A stretch of 64,000 nt of DNA, from contig JBQKKG010000007.1 of the NCBI GenBank assembly GCA_052116865.1, positions 159,697-223,696 on the forward strand. The letters run 5' to 3'. Below are positions 33,703 through 42,419 of this stretch, in pieces. The translations under genes and the position numbers were made by a program. Source of the DNA: CAUPWF01 sp963515125. GTDB taxonomy: Bacteria; Bacillota; Clostridia; Lachnospirales; Lachnospiraceae. Within the stretch, counting starts at the first letter, position 1. Every line of letters starts with the position of its first letter. Under the pieces are notes generated by a model that saw only the letters and a list, made by a program, of their open reading frames with translations, ran no database searches and was not told the DNA's origin.

Positions 33703-34497
33703 TTATTCTTTATTAAAAAAAAGTAGCACTCTCGCATTAAAATCTATAGCTTCTTCATATGCTGAATGCCCTAAATTTTCATACATAAATATTTCACAGC
33801 CTATCTTTTCTGCTATTTCTAAGGAAGCTTGTCCTGTAACAACGTTATCTTGATTACCGCCAATAACTAAAACAGGACACACTATTTCATTTAATCTATC
33901 ATATGTATCACAAGTTAATGCTGCTTTTGCTAAGGAGATAAATCGATCTGAATCTTTTGGCTTTGATACTCGTGATAAAATCGGAAAAATCCATCTATAT
34001 TTTCGAATATACTTATCCGAATACATCTTTGTTATCAAATCAATACTTAATTCCCTATAATTATTCTCTTCAGCCAGCCGTATCCAATCGTTGACACAAT
34101 TAATTGCAATATCGTTATTTCTAGATAACGATACGCCAATGACCAATTTTTTCACAAGGGTTGGATATTTAATAGCCAGGTATTGGCCAATCATCCCTCC
34201 TTGAGAAATTCCTAGCACGCAGGCATTCTCAATCTGTAACGAACGCATTGCAAATGCCAAATCATCTGCAATAGCCTCAACAGAATAGTGCTCAGGTATT
34301 ACGCTTTTTCTATCAATACAATATACCTTATAATCTTTTGCGAAAATGCGATACATATACGCAATAGCATATCCTGACCCTTTTATGTTTTTAAGATTCA
34401 ACCCCGGTATCAGAAGTAACGTATTTTTACCTTTTCCAAAGGATATGTAATCCATTTCTGTATTTTCAATTATTATACTCCTTCCTGTTATTCTCAT
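33703..34497 (-). CDS. Alpha/beta hydrolase
   Basis: The 264-residue protein has the serine nucleophile elbow GISQGG (after ENACVL), a catalytic Asp in GGNQDNVV and a His in GHSAYEE, so the triad is complete. There is no signal peptide. It starts at the ATG at 34497 two bases after the TetR stop, with GGAG inside the end of tetR, so translation is coupled. The small lipid- or ester-type substrate is not predictable. The TetR partner suggests induction by the compound it acts on. Confidence 0.88.
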   Translation of the reverse strand: MRITGRSIIIENTEMDYISFGKGKNTLLLIPGLNLKNIKGSGYAIAYMYRIFAKDYKVYCIDRKSVIPEHYSVEAIADDLAFAMRSLQIENACVLGISQGGMIGQYLAIKYPTLVKKLVIGVSLSRNNDIAINCVNDWIRLAEENNYRELSIDLITKMYSDKYIRKYRWIFPILSRVSKPKDSDRFISLAKAALTCDTYDRLNEIVCPVLVIGGNQDNVVTGQASLEIAEKIGCEIFMYENLGHSAYEEAIDFNARVLLFFNKE

Positions 34498-34499
34498 AT

Positions 34500-35123
34500 C
34501 TATTCTCCATGTATTTGACAAAGATTTTTCAAATCACTAATATACATCTTTAGCATTTCTATATATTCGCTTTTACATATCGTCAAATCTTGGTCAGCGT
34601 ATTTTTTTTCAAACTCTTCATTAAAGCCCTTTAAAACCCACTTAACAATGTTAATCATTCTTTTTTTACTAGCATTATCTTTTCCCCAGTCTGCTTCGTC
34701 CATAAGATTATCAAAAATTTCTACATCACGGTTTAGGTATATGGTTGCAAATTTTTCTCTAATTCCTTCACCATTTTCTAAGAAAGCTCCTTTTAGTAAT
34801 CTATATTTCATTGGATTTTTAACCCACCAATCATATTCATACTCAGCGGCCTTAATAATTCTTTCAAATACTTCACTGGGAAGGTCCTTCATTTGGTAAT
34901 TCATTTGACAATATTCAGAAATAACCAAATCGACTATGAAAAGATAGTATTCCTCCTTATTAGCAAAATACTTAAATAAACTGCCTTTACTGATTCCAGC
35001 GTTTTTCACAATTCGATTTGTAGAACTTTCAGCAAAACCATATTGGGAAAACTCTTCTATTCCTGCTTCTATGATTCTATTCTGTTTATTTTTATTTAAA
35101 TTTAAAAATGTGTTATTCTCCAT
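34500..35123 (-). CDS. TetR/AcrR-family regulator
   Basis: This 207-residue repressor has a canonical N-terminal TetR helix-turn-helix (IIEAGIEEFSQYGFAESSTNRIVKNAGIS, in short residues 17-45, then KGSLFKYFANKEE) and a helical ligand domain. It is cotranscribed with the hydrolase. A palindrome immediately downstream of its -10 box is a clear autoregulatory operator. Confidence 0.92.
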   Translation of the reverse strand: MENNTFLNLNKNKQNRIIEAGIEEFSQYGFAESSTNRIVKNAGISKGSLFKYFANKEEYYLFIVDLVISEYCQMNYQMKDLPSEVFERIIKAAEYEYDWWVKNPMKYRLLKGAFLENGEGIREKFATIYLNRDVEIFDNLMDEADWGKDNASKKRMINIVKWVLKGFNEEFEKKYADQDLTICKSEYIEMLKMYISDLKNLCQIHGE

Positions 35124-35136
35124 TTCGCCCCCATAA

Positions 35137-35183
35137 TGACCACCTGGTCACTTGATAGTATCGTTTTTCTGTTTATATGTCAA
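35137..35183 (-). promoter_or_regulatory. tetR promoter with operator palindrome
   Basis: TTGACA (35183-35178), 17 bases and TACTAT (35160-35155) form the promoter. TGACCA-CC-TGGTCA (35137-35150) sits at the expected transcription start, 14 bases before the tetR ATG. It should bind the encoded TetR dimer. Confidence 0.85.
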
Positions 35184-35324
35184 GTTCAAGAAGAACATTT
35201 AATCATTAATAGCAAACTAATAACCGACTACTGCCTACTCATAAATGGAGAAATGAAAATAAATCTCTTACATGAGCACATAAATTTGGATTAAGTCTGA
35301 CTAACATTTTCTTAATATTACACT

Positions 35325-35463
35325 CATATGTTGACAGTCGGAGCCCACATCTATGATTGTAAGCAACAAAAAAGGCACCCTTGTAAATAATTCCCAATAA
35401 ATCATCTACCTGGATGCCTTTTAACGTAAAGCCTATCAGAGATTAACCAACTGTAAACATATG
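35325..35463 (-). other. ~139-bp module with TTGACAG/CTGTAAAC ends, copy 2
   Basis: The ends CATATGTTGACAG and CTGTAAACATATG are inverted with 11 of 13 matches. Content resembles 20187-20316 in the order of its blocks, including a minus-strand terminator (35370-35422). It lies at the right border of the accessory zone, just before core genes resume. Confidence 0.45.
35370..35422 (-). terminator. Terminator inside module copy 2
   Basis: AAAAGGCACCC (35370-35380) pairs with GGATGCCTTTT (35412-35422); TTTTTTG follows on the minus strand. It separates pgi-side transcription from tetR. Confidence 0.75.
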
Positions 35464-35750
35464 TTATTTTCTTCTCATAATTTACGACACTTTCCCATAT
35501 ATATGACAGTATTTGATGAAATCTGATAAAACAACAAATCTATGAAAACCCAATGTTTTCGGCAGCCATTTGTGAAGAAATTTGAGGTAGGTTTAAACCG
35601 CTATTACGCTACTGCTTCTTTATCTTTTTTGTAGTATACTACTTAAGCACCATCGAACTACCACCAAAAAACATACCTTTTTCATATTTTAAATAAAGTA
35701 ACATGCAATCATGTATTGTCTCTAGATATTGGAATATTAAATTTAAAAAC
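35464..35750. other. Gene-free border region
   Basis: No gene, repeat or clear promoter is seen between module copy 2 and the pgi terminator. It may contain the old right border of the second element. Confidence 0.5.
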
Positions 35751-35782
35751 CCCCACCAAAATAATTTTATATTTTAGTGGGG
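35751..35782 (-). terminator. Terminator after pgi
   Basis: CCCCACCAAAAT/ATTTTAGTGGGG arms (35751-35762, 35771-35782) with one wobble and GTTTTTAAATTT following on the minus strand. Confidence 0.88.
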
Positions 35783-35810
35783 ATTTTCTTCACTTACTAT
35801 ACTTATGCTT

Positions 35811-37160
35811 TTATAATCTTTTCAATAATTCATCTCTTTCTTTTTCAAATCCTGGCTTTCCAAGAAGGGCAAACATATTCCTCTTATAGCTTTCTACTCC
35901 TGGTTGATTAAAAGGATTAATACCCAATGCATATCCACTTACTCCACAAGCAAATTCAAAGAAATAGAATAACTGCCCTAAATAATATTCATTTTGTTCT
36001 GGAATATTGACCTTCAAATTAGGAACTCCGCCATCGACATGAGCCAAAACAGTTCCATTCATGGCACTTTTATTAACAAAATCAAGCGATTTACCAGCCA
36101 AATAATTAAGTCCATCCAAATCAACTGGCTCTTCACCAATCAATATATCTTCTTTAGACGTCTCTACATTTAAAACAGTCTCAAAAAGAATTCGATTTCC
36201 ATCTTGAATAAATTGTCCCATAGAGTGAAGATCCGCTGTTAAGTCAACAGAAGCTGGTAAAATTCCTTTTTGATCTTTCCCTTCACTTTCTCCAAATAGT
36301 TGTTTCCACCACTCAGAGACATAATGTAAACTTGGCTCATAATTAGCTAGTATCTCAACGGTTTTTCCTTTACGAAGCAATATCTGACGGATTGCTGCAT
36401 ATTGTAACGCTCCGTTAGCATCAAATTCCTTTTCTAACGCTTCTTTACGTGCATCTGCTGCACCCTTCATTAATTGATCTATATCCGCACCACTTACTGC
36501 AATTGGAAGTAATCCAACTGCTGTGAGCACTGAAAAACGTCCTCCCACATCATCTGGAACCACAAATGTCTCATATCCCTCTTCTGTTGCAAGAACTTTA
36601 AGTGCTCCACGTGCTTTATCCGTGGTTGCATAAATTCTTTTACTTGCTTCATTTTTTCCATATTTCTTTTCTAACATTTCTTTAAAGATACGGAATGCAA
36701 TTGCAGGTTCCGTAGTTGTTCCTGATTTTGAAATAATATTTACAGAAAAATCTCTGTCTCCTATTACATCAATTAGATTTTTAATATAAGTACTACTAAT
36801 GCTATTTCCTACAAAATAAATTTCCGGAGATTTACGTACCTCTTTTGAAACACTATTGGCAAAACAGTGTCCCAAAAATTCAATAGCCGCTCTTGCTCCA
36901 AGATAGGATCCACCAATCCCAATTACTAATAATACCTCCGAATCATTTGCAATTTTTTTTGCTGATTTCTGAATCCTTGCAAATTCTTCTTTATCATATT
37001 CAACTGGTAAATCGATCCATCCCAAATAATCATTTCCAGCACCATTTCTACTAAGAAGTGTATCTTTCGCCTGTCCGATTAATTCACTCATATAATCTAT
37101 TTCATGAACTTGTACAAATTTACTTGTTTTTGAATAGTCAAATGTCACTTTATTTGCCAT
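35811..37160 (-). CDS. pgi: Glucose-6-phosphate isomerase
   Basis: This glycolytic enzyme interconverts glucose-6-phosphate and fructose-6-phosphate in the cytosol. The 449-residue protein is the short bacterial form. The sugar-phosphate-binding signature SKSGTTTEP, the GGSYLGARAAIEFL segment, the GGRFSVLTAVGLLP signature and the catalytic Glu region (GESEGKDQKG) are all present. The gene is monocistronic, with its own terminator, and marks the return to core genome after the accessory zone. Confidence 0.97.
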   Translation of the reverse strand: MANKVTFDYSKTSKFVQVHEIDYMSELIGQAKDTLLSRNGAGNDYLGWIDLPVEYDKEEFARIQKSAKKIANDSEVLLVIGIGGSYLGARAAIEFLGHCFANSVSKEVRKSPEIYFVGNSISSTYIKNLIDVIGDRDFSVNIISKSGTTTEPAIAFRIFKEMLEKKYGKNEASKRIYATTDKARGALKVLATEEGYETFVVPDDVGGRFSVLTAVGLLPIAVSGADIDQLMKGAADARKEALEKEFDANGALQYAAIRQILLRKGKTVEILANYEPSLHYVSEWWKQLFGESEGKDQKGILPASVDLTADLHSMGQFIQDGNRILFETVLNVETSKEDILIGEEPVDLDGLNYLAGKSLDFVNKSAMNGTVLAHVDGGVPNLKVNIPEQNEYYLGQLFYFFEFACGVSGYALGINPFNQPGVESYKRNMFALLGKPGFEKERDELLKRL

Positions 37161-37258
37161 AATCTCTCTCCTTCTAACACGTTATCTACTTGTGCCTACT
37201 TTTCCATTCCATGTTGTCGTTCATTATTTTATCAAATACTAACGTGTTAATCAAGCTA

Positions 37259-38128
37259 TCATGCCAAAAACTCTTCTAAGATTTCTCGAATCATTGCCTC
37301 CCTTGGCATAATATCTGCAACTTTATCAGTCTCCTCTTCCTCCTTAGATTTTGTAACTTTTACCTCTGGTTGTGGGATATCCTTTTGTAATATCTCTGGT
37401 GGTACTTGTTGTGAACTAATGTCCGTTTGAATCTCCGGCTTCTTTGGCTGATGCTGTAATTCTGATTGTATATCCGGTTCAGAAGTTGCTTCTTTGATCA
37501 ACGCATTCTGATCAACTTCTTGAGTCACTTCTTCTTGTTCCTTTATAACTTCATTTGCAATATATTCTTGCTTGACCATTTCCGCTGCTGCTTGTCCCTC
37601 TTTGCCATATACCTTTGCATATCTATGAGCACATACGTTTTCTAAATAGTCAACCATATATACTTTTGATACATTTAATTTGTATTTTTCATCTGTAGCT
37701 TGGCAAATCAAAAATAGTATGACCATTTCTGCCAATCCTAACGCCCCATATCTTATGGTGATATCGTGCATACCGTATGTTTGATAACTTGCAGCTGTTC
37801 CCAATACTGTAATAATACAACTCATCCAAATTACTTGCTTTTCCAATCTTTGCCATGTATGTAGCTTTAAACCCAAAACTCGATATTCATATATGTACTT
37901 TTCTACAAATACGTCAATATTTTCTACCTTATCACTGACCATACATGCATGCTCAAATTTTGCACGTACCAAACGCATTAATTTGTGCGTGCTTTTTGCC
38001 ATATTACTTGCTGCTTTTACCATTCTCTTTAGTGTGATATGAGCAATGAATTTGCTAAGAATTCCTATTACCCCAACAACTCCCATAAAATAAAAAATAA
38101 AATATGAATCTACTATTGTCTTAAACAT
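37259..38128 (-). CDS. Membrane protein of unknown function
   Basis: The 289-residue protein has a hydrophobic N-terminal segment (about 8-30), two further membrane segments (about 98-117 and 127-147) and a long Gln/Pro/Glu-rich soluble C-terminus from about 185. The layout resembles anchor proteins found across Lachnospiraceae, but I recognise no domain. It lies between pgi and mtnN with its own intergenic gaps, so no operon partner is indicated. Confidence 0.75.
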   Translation of the reverse strand: MFKTIVDSYFIFYFMGVVGVIGILSKFIAHITLKRMVKAASNMAKSTHKLMRLVRAKFEHACMVSDKVENIDVFVEKYIYEYRVLGLKLHTWQRLEKQVIWMSCIITVLGTAASYQTYGMHDITIRYGALGLAEMVILFLICQATDEKYKLNVSKVYMVDYLENVCAHRYAKVYGKEGQAAAEMVKQEYIANEVIKEQEEVTQEVDQNALIKEATSEPDIQSELQHQPKKPEIQTDISSQQVPPEILQKDIPQPEVKVTKSKEEEETDKVADIMPREAMIREILEEFLA

Positions 38129-38266
38129 AAAAAGAGTCCTCCGTATTTTTTTGATACGGTGATTATAGCTTAGTCACCGCCCAAAGAAAAGACTTTAGAC
38201 CCTTAAATCGTTCTACAAAATACTACATTTTTGCATGTATTAATAAGAATTATTTTCATTAAGAAC

Positions 38267-38959
38267 TTATAATTTTGCAACCAATTGCTGTACAAGCCCT
38301 ACAGAATGAAGTATTGCTTGTCTTTCAAAAGTAGGATAGTCCATAGCCGCACTATTGTCAGCTTTATCCGAAATTGCTCGAATAATGACATACGAAATAT
38401 GATTCAAATATGCAACCTGTGCGATTGCTGCCCCTTCCATCTCTGTACAGTATGCTTGGAAGTGATTAATGATTCTTTCCTTCACATCCTTTGATGCTAC
38501 AAACTGATCCCCACTTACAATTCTTCCAACAAATGTCTGGATATCTGGATTAACTTCTTCATTGGTCCTTTTTGCCAATTCTATTAACTTCTTATCCGCC
38601 TGAAATGCCAATGTGTCCATTCGTGGAATCTGTCCTAAGGGATATCCAAAATTGGTTGCATCCATATCATGATACAATGCATCTGTAGAAATCACCATAT
38701 CCCCAATATTAATGTCTGCATTCAAAGATCCAGCAATACCTGTATTAATCAACATATCTACGTGAAATCTATCTACTAAAATCTGCGCACATACTGCTGC
38801 ATTTACTTTCCCAATACCACTACGTACAATCACTACTTCTTTTCCACTTAATTTTCCACAGCAAAAAACCATAGATGCTTGTTCTAATGTTTCTTTTATT
38901 TCCATGTTTTCCTTCAGTGCTGCAACCTCTTCGTCCATTGCCCCAATAATACCTATCAT
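38267..38959 (-). CDS. mtnN: 5'-methylthioadenosine/S-adenosylhomocysteine nucleosidase
   Basis: This enzyme cleaves adenine from MTA and SAH, recycling by-products of polyamine and methyl metabolism. The 230-residue protein begins with IGAMDEEV (active-site Glu), has the GIGKVNAA and NTGIAGSL phosphorylase-family segments, the EMEGAAIAQVAY purine-binding segment and the catalytic Asp in ISDKAD. AGGAGG precedes the start. A GGGGACG palindrome lies in the 5' leader, about 20 bases upstream. Confidence 0.96.
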   Translation of the reverse strand: MIGIIGAMDEEVAALKENMEIKETLEQASMVFCCGKLSGKEVVIVRSGIGKVNAAVCAQILVDRFHVDMLINTGIAGSLNADINIGDMVISTDALYHDMDATNFGYPLGQIPRMDTLAFQADKKLIELAKRTNEEVNPDIQTFVGRIVSGDQFVASKDVKERIINHFQAYCTEMEGAAIAQVAYLNHISYVIIRAISDKADNSAAMDYPTFERQAILHSVGLVQQLVAKL

Positions 38960-38978
38960 CTTAGTAACCTCCTGTTAA

Positions 38979-39013
38979 TTGGGGACGGGGGCAATGCACA
39001 TCGCCCCCGTCCC
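38979..39013. repeat. REP-like GGGGACGGGGGC palindrome
   Basis: GGGGACGGGGGC (38981-38992) pairs with GCCCCCGTCCC (39003-39013) around a 10-base loop. It opens with AATTGGGGACG, like the element at 17557. It stands in the mtnN leader and would form a very stable mRNA hairpin. Confidence 0.7.
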
Positions 39014-39162
39014 TATCATCTTTTTTTATTATAGCAGAATTTTGTATGTATACCTAGTATTTTTCATATACTTTTGATATAATCATGCACATGGTATAAT
39101 CGTAGGATTTAATCCTGTGTCCTATACTTAATTATGAACGCAACACGAGGAGGTTAAACATT

Positions 39163-39405
39163 ATGGAATATAGACCGTCAGGAGTATGCTCCCAATTAAT
39201 TAGTTTCGACTTAGACGGAGATACCGTTAAATCCGTAGAATTTGTAGGAGGATGTTCCGGTAATTTACAAGGCATTGGACGTTTGATTGAGGGAATGCAT
39301 ATAGACGATGCAATTGCTCGAATGGAGGGAATTAAATGTGGAAATAAAGCAACTTCTTGTCCTGATCAATTAGCCAAAGCATTAAGAAAGGCAAAAGAAA
39401 AATAA
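39163..39405 (+). CDS. TSCPD-domain protein (TIGR03905-like)
   Basis: The 80-residue protein (EYRPSGVCSQLISFDLDGD, VEFVGGCSGNLQGIGRLIEG, and TSCPDQLAKAL near the end) matches the TSCPD family, whose domain also occurs at the C-terminus of some ribonucleotide reductases. Three to four conserved cysteines suggest metal or nucleotide binding; the cellular role is not known. AGGAGG precedes the ATG. It is monocistronic. Confidence 0.88.
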   Translation: MEYRPSGVCSQLISFDLDGDTVKSVEFVGGCSGNLQGIGRLIEGMHIDDAIARMEGIKCGNKATSCPDQLAKALRKAKEK

Positions 39406-39471
39406 CCTTTTTTAGGTTGAAAAGCCTTTATTTTAACACTTTCTAGCACTTTATAAATACACATTAAAATA

Positions 39472-39503
39472 GGAGTAATGAGTTTATATCTTCTCATTAC
39501 TCC
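39472..39503 (+). other. Hairpin downstream of the TSCPD gene
   Basis: Perfect 11-base arms GGAGTAATGAG/CTCATTACTCC (39472-39482, 39493-39503) without a T-run. Confidence 0.5.
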
Positions 39504-39514
39504 GTCTACACAAT

Positions 39515-39688
39515 TCATGAGGGACTATAGCAACCACTACATAATCTGTAACAGGTCTGCCCGCTCTGGGCTATTTGTGTGGCGTCACAATGCAAGGAAA
39601 GTTGAAAGTAAAATGAATTTTCATAGTTACAAGATTCCAACTGTTACCGTCCTATGTAGTGGTTACTATAAGCCCTCATGATTTTTTT
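39515..39688 (+). repeat. 167-bp long palindromic element ending in a T-run
   Basis: Outer arms of 29 bases (39515-39543 and 39653-39681) match at 26 positions; an inner GTAACAG/CTGTTAC stem (39548-39554, 39641-39647) continues the same axis. Seven T follow at 39682-39688. It can act as a terminator for the TSCPD gene, but such arm length over 160 bp is typical of a MITE-like element or a structured RNA. No coding sequence inside is credible. Confidence 0.7.
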
Positions 39689-39705
39689 GTCAGTGAAAAG
39701 CCGAC

Positions 39706-40185
39706 CTAACCAATCCAGATACCATTTGAATATGAATGTCCAGAGTCACTTCCTGCATAATGCATTCCGCTTACTCGATAATAATATCCTCTTGTAACAG
39801 TCAAATCCCTGCTTACTGAAACATAATAATCATTCAACTTACTTGCAGAATACATGTCCACTTGTACCCAATTAGTCCCATCCCATTTTTCCAGAATCAA
39901 AATCACTTCTACCTTATTCACTACTTGTTGTGCCACAGTATCTCCTGTAATTCCAATTTTCCCAACGCCTAACTTACTAATTCCCGATGCACCAGATTGT
40001 AAATACAGTCCGAATGTCTGCATCTGCAATCCTGAAGTCGATTGATCCTCTTGTGTCAAATAGGATTCTTCTGCCAAAATCTTCTCCGCTGCCTGAAGTT
40101 CCTGAACCGGCATACAAAGTATGCTAAAGAATAATGTAACGATTCCAACTCCCGCCATAACCTTTTGTCTCCATTTTACTTTCAT
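39706..40185 (-). CDS. Small secreted protein of unknown function
   Basis: The 159-residue protein has a signal peptide (basic start, hydrophobic 10-26, likely cleavage after a QAA near 33) and a mature part that is mostly beta-strand, with YYYRVSGMHYAGSDSGHSYSNG near the C-terminus, given in short. It resembles the DUF6147-type proteins of Clostridia, but I am not certain. No neighbour suggests a pathway. Confidence 0.6.
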   Translation of the reverse strand: MKVKWRQKVMAGVGIVTLFFSILCMPVQELQAAEKILAEESYLTQEDQSTSGLQMQTFGLYLQSGASGISKLGVGKIGITGDTVAQQVVNKVEVILILEKWDGTNWVQVDMYSASKLNDYYVSVSRDLTVTRGYYYRVSGMHYAGSDSGHSYSNGIWIG

Positions 40186-40253
40186 TTTCTTCCTCCTCTT
40201 TTGTTGTTCTTTACTATATAAACAAACGAAAGTAAGAAAACTTACGGCTAATT

Positions 40254-41165
40254 TTAATAAAAATGAATATTTTCTACAATTTTTTCAAATTCTTTTTCAT
40301 CTATCATGCCTGCCAACATATAATAGGTGTTGTTGTCATGATACTCTGCAACACAAACAATTTGTTTTGAATTCTGAACCTCATATTTTTTTACATTAAT
40401 TATATTACGTGCAACCGTTATTTCGTATTCATCAATCAATCGATCCCCTCTCCTCCAGCCAAAAGAAGCATCCCTATATGTTAATCCCATTCTATAGGTA
40501 ACCACATATTTATTATTATATAAATAAAATATATTAGCCCAAGGCATATTTTCCTTAATGACATAATCGTCAAAAATCATTTCTGGGGGTTTATATGTTA
40601 ACTCAACAACGTTTATACCTAACTCTTCTTCAATCTTTTCATAAGCTTCTGACTCGTCCTTATTTTCTGAATACATTCTATCACCCTTTGTATCCATTTG
40701 AACTATATCTCCACCTTTAAGAATTTTATTTACAACCTGTAAAATATATTGCTTGGACCCTATACTGGTCATGGACATAGTAAATAGTAAGATTAGTACC
40801 GCTGCAAATGCTATGATTACCTTTTTCTTCCTTTGGATTCGATACCTTCTTCTTGTACCTATTCTCGGTTCTTCTACGGATCGTTTATTTTGTATTTTTT
40901 CATACAGCACATCTTCTCTATTTTCTTCTCTTTCAAGCATCATCAGTTCTCTACCACGGATGAGTGCCTCTTGATCTTCTTTAGAAAGGTGCTCATAGGC
41001 CGCCTTTTGAGCTTCGTAATTGGCAATTCTTAGGGCAATTTTTTCATACATATCATCTGGTGCTTTTGCATCAGATACTTCTTTATTTGCCACGACTTCC
41101 TCTTCTATCTCTTGTCCTTTTTTTTCTAATTCATTTTTTAAGTATTCTGCCATCTTATCACTCAT
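40254..41165 (-). CDS. Membrane protein, anti-sigma/DUF4367-like
   Basis: The 303-residue protein has a cytosolic, charged N-terminus of about 105 residues, a single membrane segment (about 115-135) and an extracytosolic C-terminus of about 170 residues whose end (YYMLAGMIDEKEFEKIVENI) resembles DUF4367 domains. That layout is typical of ECF anti-sigma partners. An ECF sigma gene lies 1.3 kb away on the same strand, with murG on the other strand between them, so a former sigma/anti-sigma operon split by rearrangement is possible. Confidence 0.7.
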   Translation of the reverse strand: MSDKMAEYLKNELEKKGQEIEEEVVANKEVSDAKAPDDMYEKIALRIANYEAQKAAYEHLSKEDQEALIRGRELMMLEREENREDVLYEKIQNKRSVEEPRIGTRRRYRIQRKKKVIIAFAAVLILLFTMSMTSIGSKQYILQVVNKILKGGDIVQMDTKGDRMYSENKDESEAYEKIEEELGINVVELTYKPPEMIFDDYVIKENMPWANIFYLYNNKYVVTYRMGLTYRDASFGWRRGDRLIDEYEITVARNIINVKKYEVQNSKQIVCVAEYHDNNTYYMLAGMIDEKEFEKIVENIHFY

Positions 41166-41291
41166 ATTACAACCTCTTTCTCATTCGTTTTTCTTCTTTT
41201 TCTTGACTTTTTTCCAAATCCGTTTAATATGAAACATAGAAACATTTCCAGGATTTATCTTGGCAAAGCAGAAAATAATCGGAGGAAAAAC

Positions 41292-42359
41292 ATGAAACGT
41301 ATTATACTTACTGGTGGCGGGACTGCTGGTCACGTTACTCCTAACATAGCCTTACTCCCTCGTTTACAAGAACTGGGGTTTGATATTCAATATATCGGTT
41401 CGTATCACGGAATTGAAAAGGAACTTATTGAACAATTTCATATACCGTATCACGGGATTTCATCTGGAAAGCTTCGCAGATATTTTAGTACTAAAAATTT
41501 TAGCGACCCTTTCCGTGTCATAAAAGGATTTGGCGAAGCTAATAAATTAATCAAAAAGTTAAAACCTGATGTCATCTTTTCTAAAGGTGGCTTTGTTACC
41601 GTACCAGTCGTTATGGCTGGCAAACGTAATAAAGTTCCTACTATTATTCATGAGTCAGATATGACACCAGGGCTGGCAAATAAATTGTCCATTCCTTCTG
41701 CTACTAAAGTATGTTGCAACTTTCCAGAAACGCTGGAACTTCTTCCTAAGGATAAAGCAGTATTAACTGGTTCGCCTATTCGTCAGGAACTGTTAACTGG
41801 TAATAAGATTGCAGCCCTTGATTTCTGTGATTTTACTGCTGACAAACCTGTTATTCTAATTATTGGCGGTAGTCTTGGCTCTGTTGTTGTGAATAATGCG
41901 GTTCGTCTGATTCTACCTGATTTACTCCAGGACTTCCAAGTGATTCATCTTTGTGGAAAAGGCAAAATTGACCCTTCCTTGGAAACTACAAAAGGCTATG
42001 CTCAATTTGAGTATCTTAAGAGTGAATTAAAGGACATTTTTGCCCTTGCTGATATTGTAATTTCTAGAGCTGGTGCCAATGCTATCTGTGAGCTATTAGC
42101 ACTGCGCAAACCTAATTTACTAATTCCACTTTCTGCAAATGCAAGTCGTGGTGATCAAATACTAAACGCACGTTCTTTTCAACAACAAGGCTTTAGTATT
42201 GTAATAGAAGAAGATGAGCTCAGTAAAGAATGTCTATTGGAATCTATCAAGAATCTTTACGCAGAACGTAGTGCCTATATCCATGCAATGAATCAATCTG
42301 ACCAGCAGAATTCTATTGATACTATTATCACTCTAATTGAAAATTCTTGTCAATTATAA
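41292..42359 (+). CDS. murG: MurG-type UDP-GlcNAc transferase
   Basis: This peripheral membrane glycosyltransferase adds GlcNAc to lipid I to form lipid II in peptidoglycan synthesis. The 355-residue protein has the N-terminal GGGTAGHVTPN loop and a C-terminal half with GGSLGS and the SRAGANAICELLAL UDP-sugar site. I start at the ATG at 41292 (GGAGG 6 bases upstream), 21 codons inside the longest frame. The HE-x-D-x-x-PG segment replaces the HEQN-x-x-PG of classical MurG, so it might be a paralogue. It is not in a mur/dcw cluster. Confidence 0.88.
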   Translation: MKRIILTGGGTAGHVTPNIALLPRLQELGFDIQYIGSYHGIEKELIEQFHIPYHGISSGKLRRYFSTKNFSDPFRVIKGFGEANKLIKKLKPDVIFSKGGFVTVPVVMAGKRNKVPTIIHESDMTPGLANKLSIPSATKVCCNFPETLELLPKDKAVLTGSPIRQELLTGNKIAALDFCDFTADKPVILIIGGSLGSVVVNNAVRLILPDLLQDFQVIHLCGKGKIDPSLETTKGYAQFEYLKSELKDIFALADIVISRAGANAICELLALRKPNLLIPLSANASRGDQILNARSFQQQGFSIVIEEDELSKECLLESIKNLYAERSAYIHAMNQSDQQNSIDTIITLIENSCQL

Positions 42360-42383
42360 GTGTCTTTTTTAGTTCACTATATA

Positions 42384-42414
42384 GAAAATAGGTGTCGCTT
42401 TGACACCTATTTTC
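42384..42414. terminator. Bidirectional terminator murG / ECF sigma
   Basis: 13-base perfect arms GAAAATAGGTGTC/GACACCTATTTTC (42384-42396, 42402-42414) with a 5-base loop between convergent genes. Confidence 0.88.
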
Positions 42415-42419
42415 TCATT

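Noticed and set aside
39478..39681. 67-residue frame inside the long palindrome
   Set aside because: Both arms of a palindrome are translated; no ribosome binding site and no conserved features.
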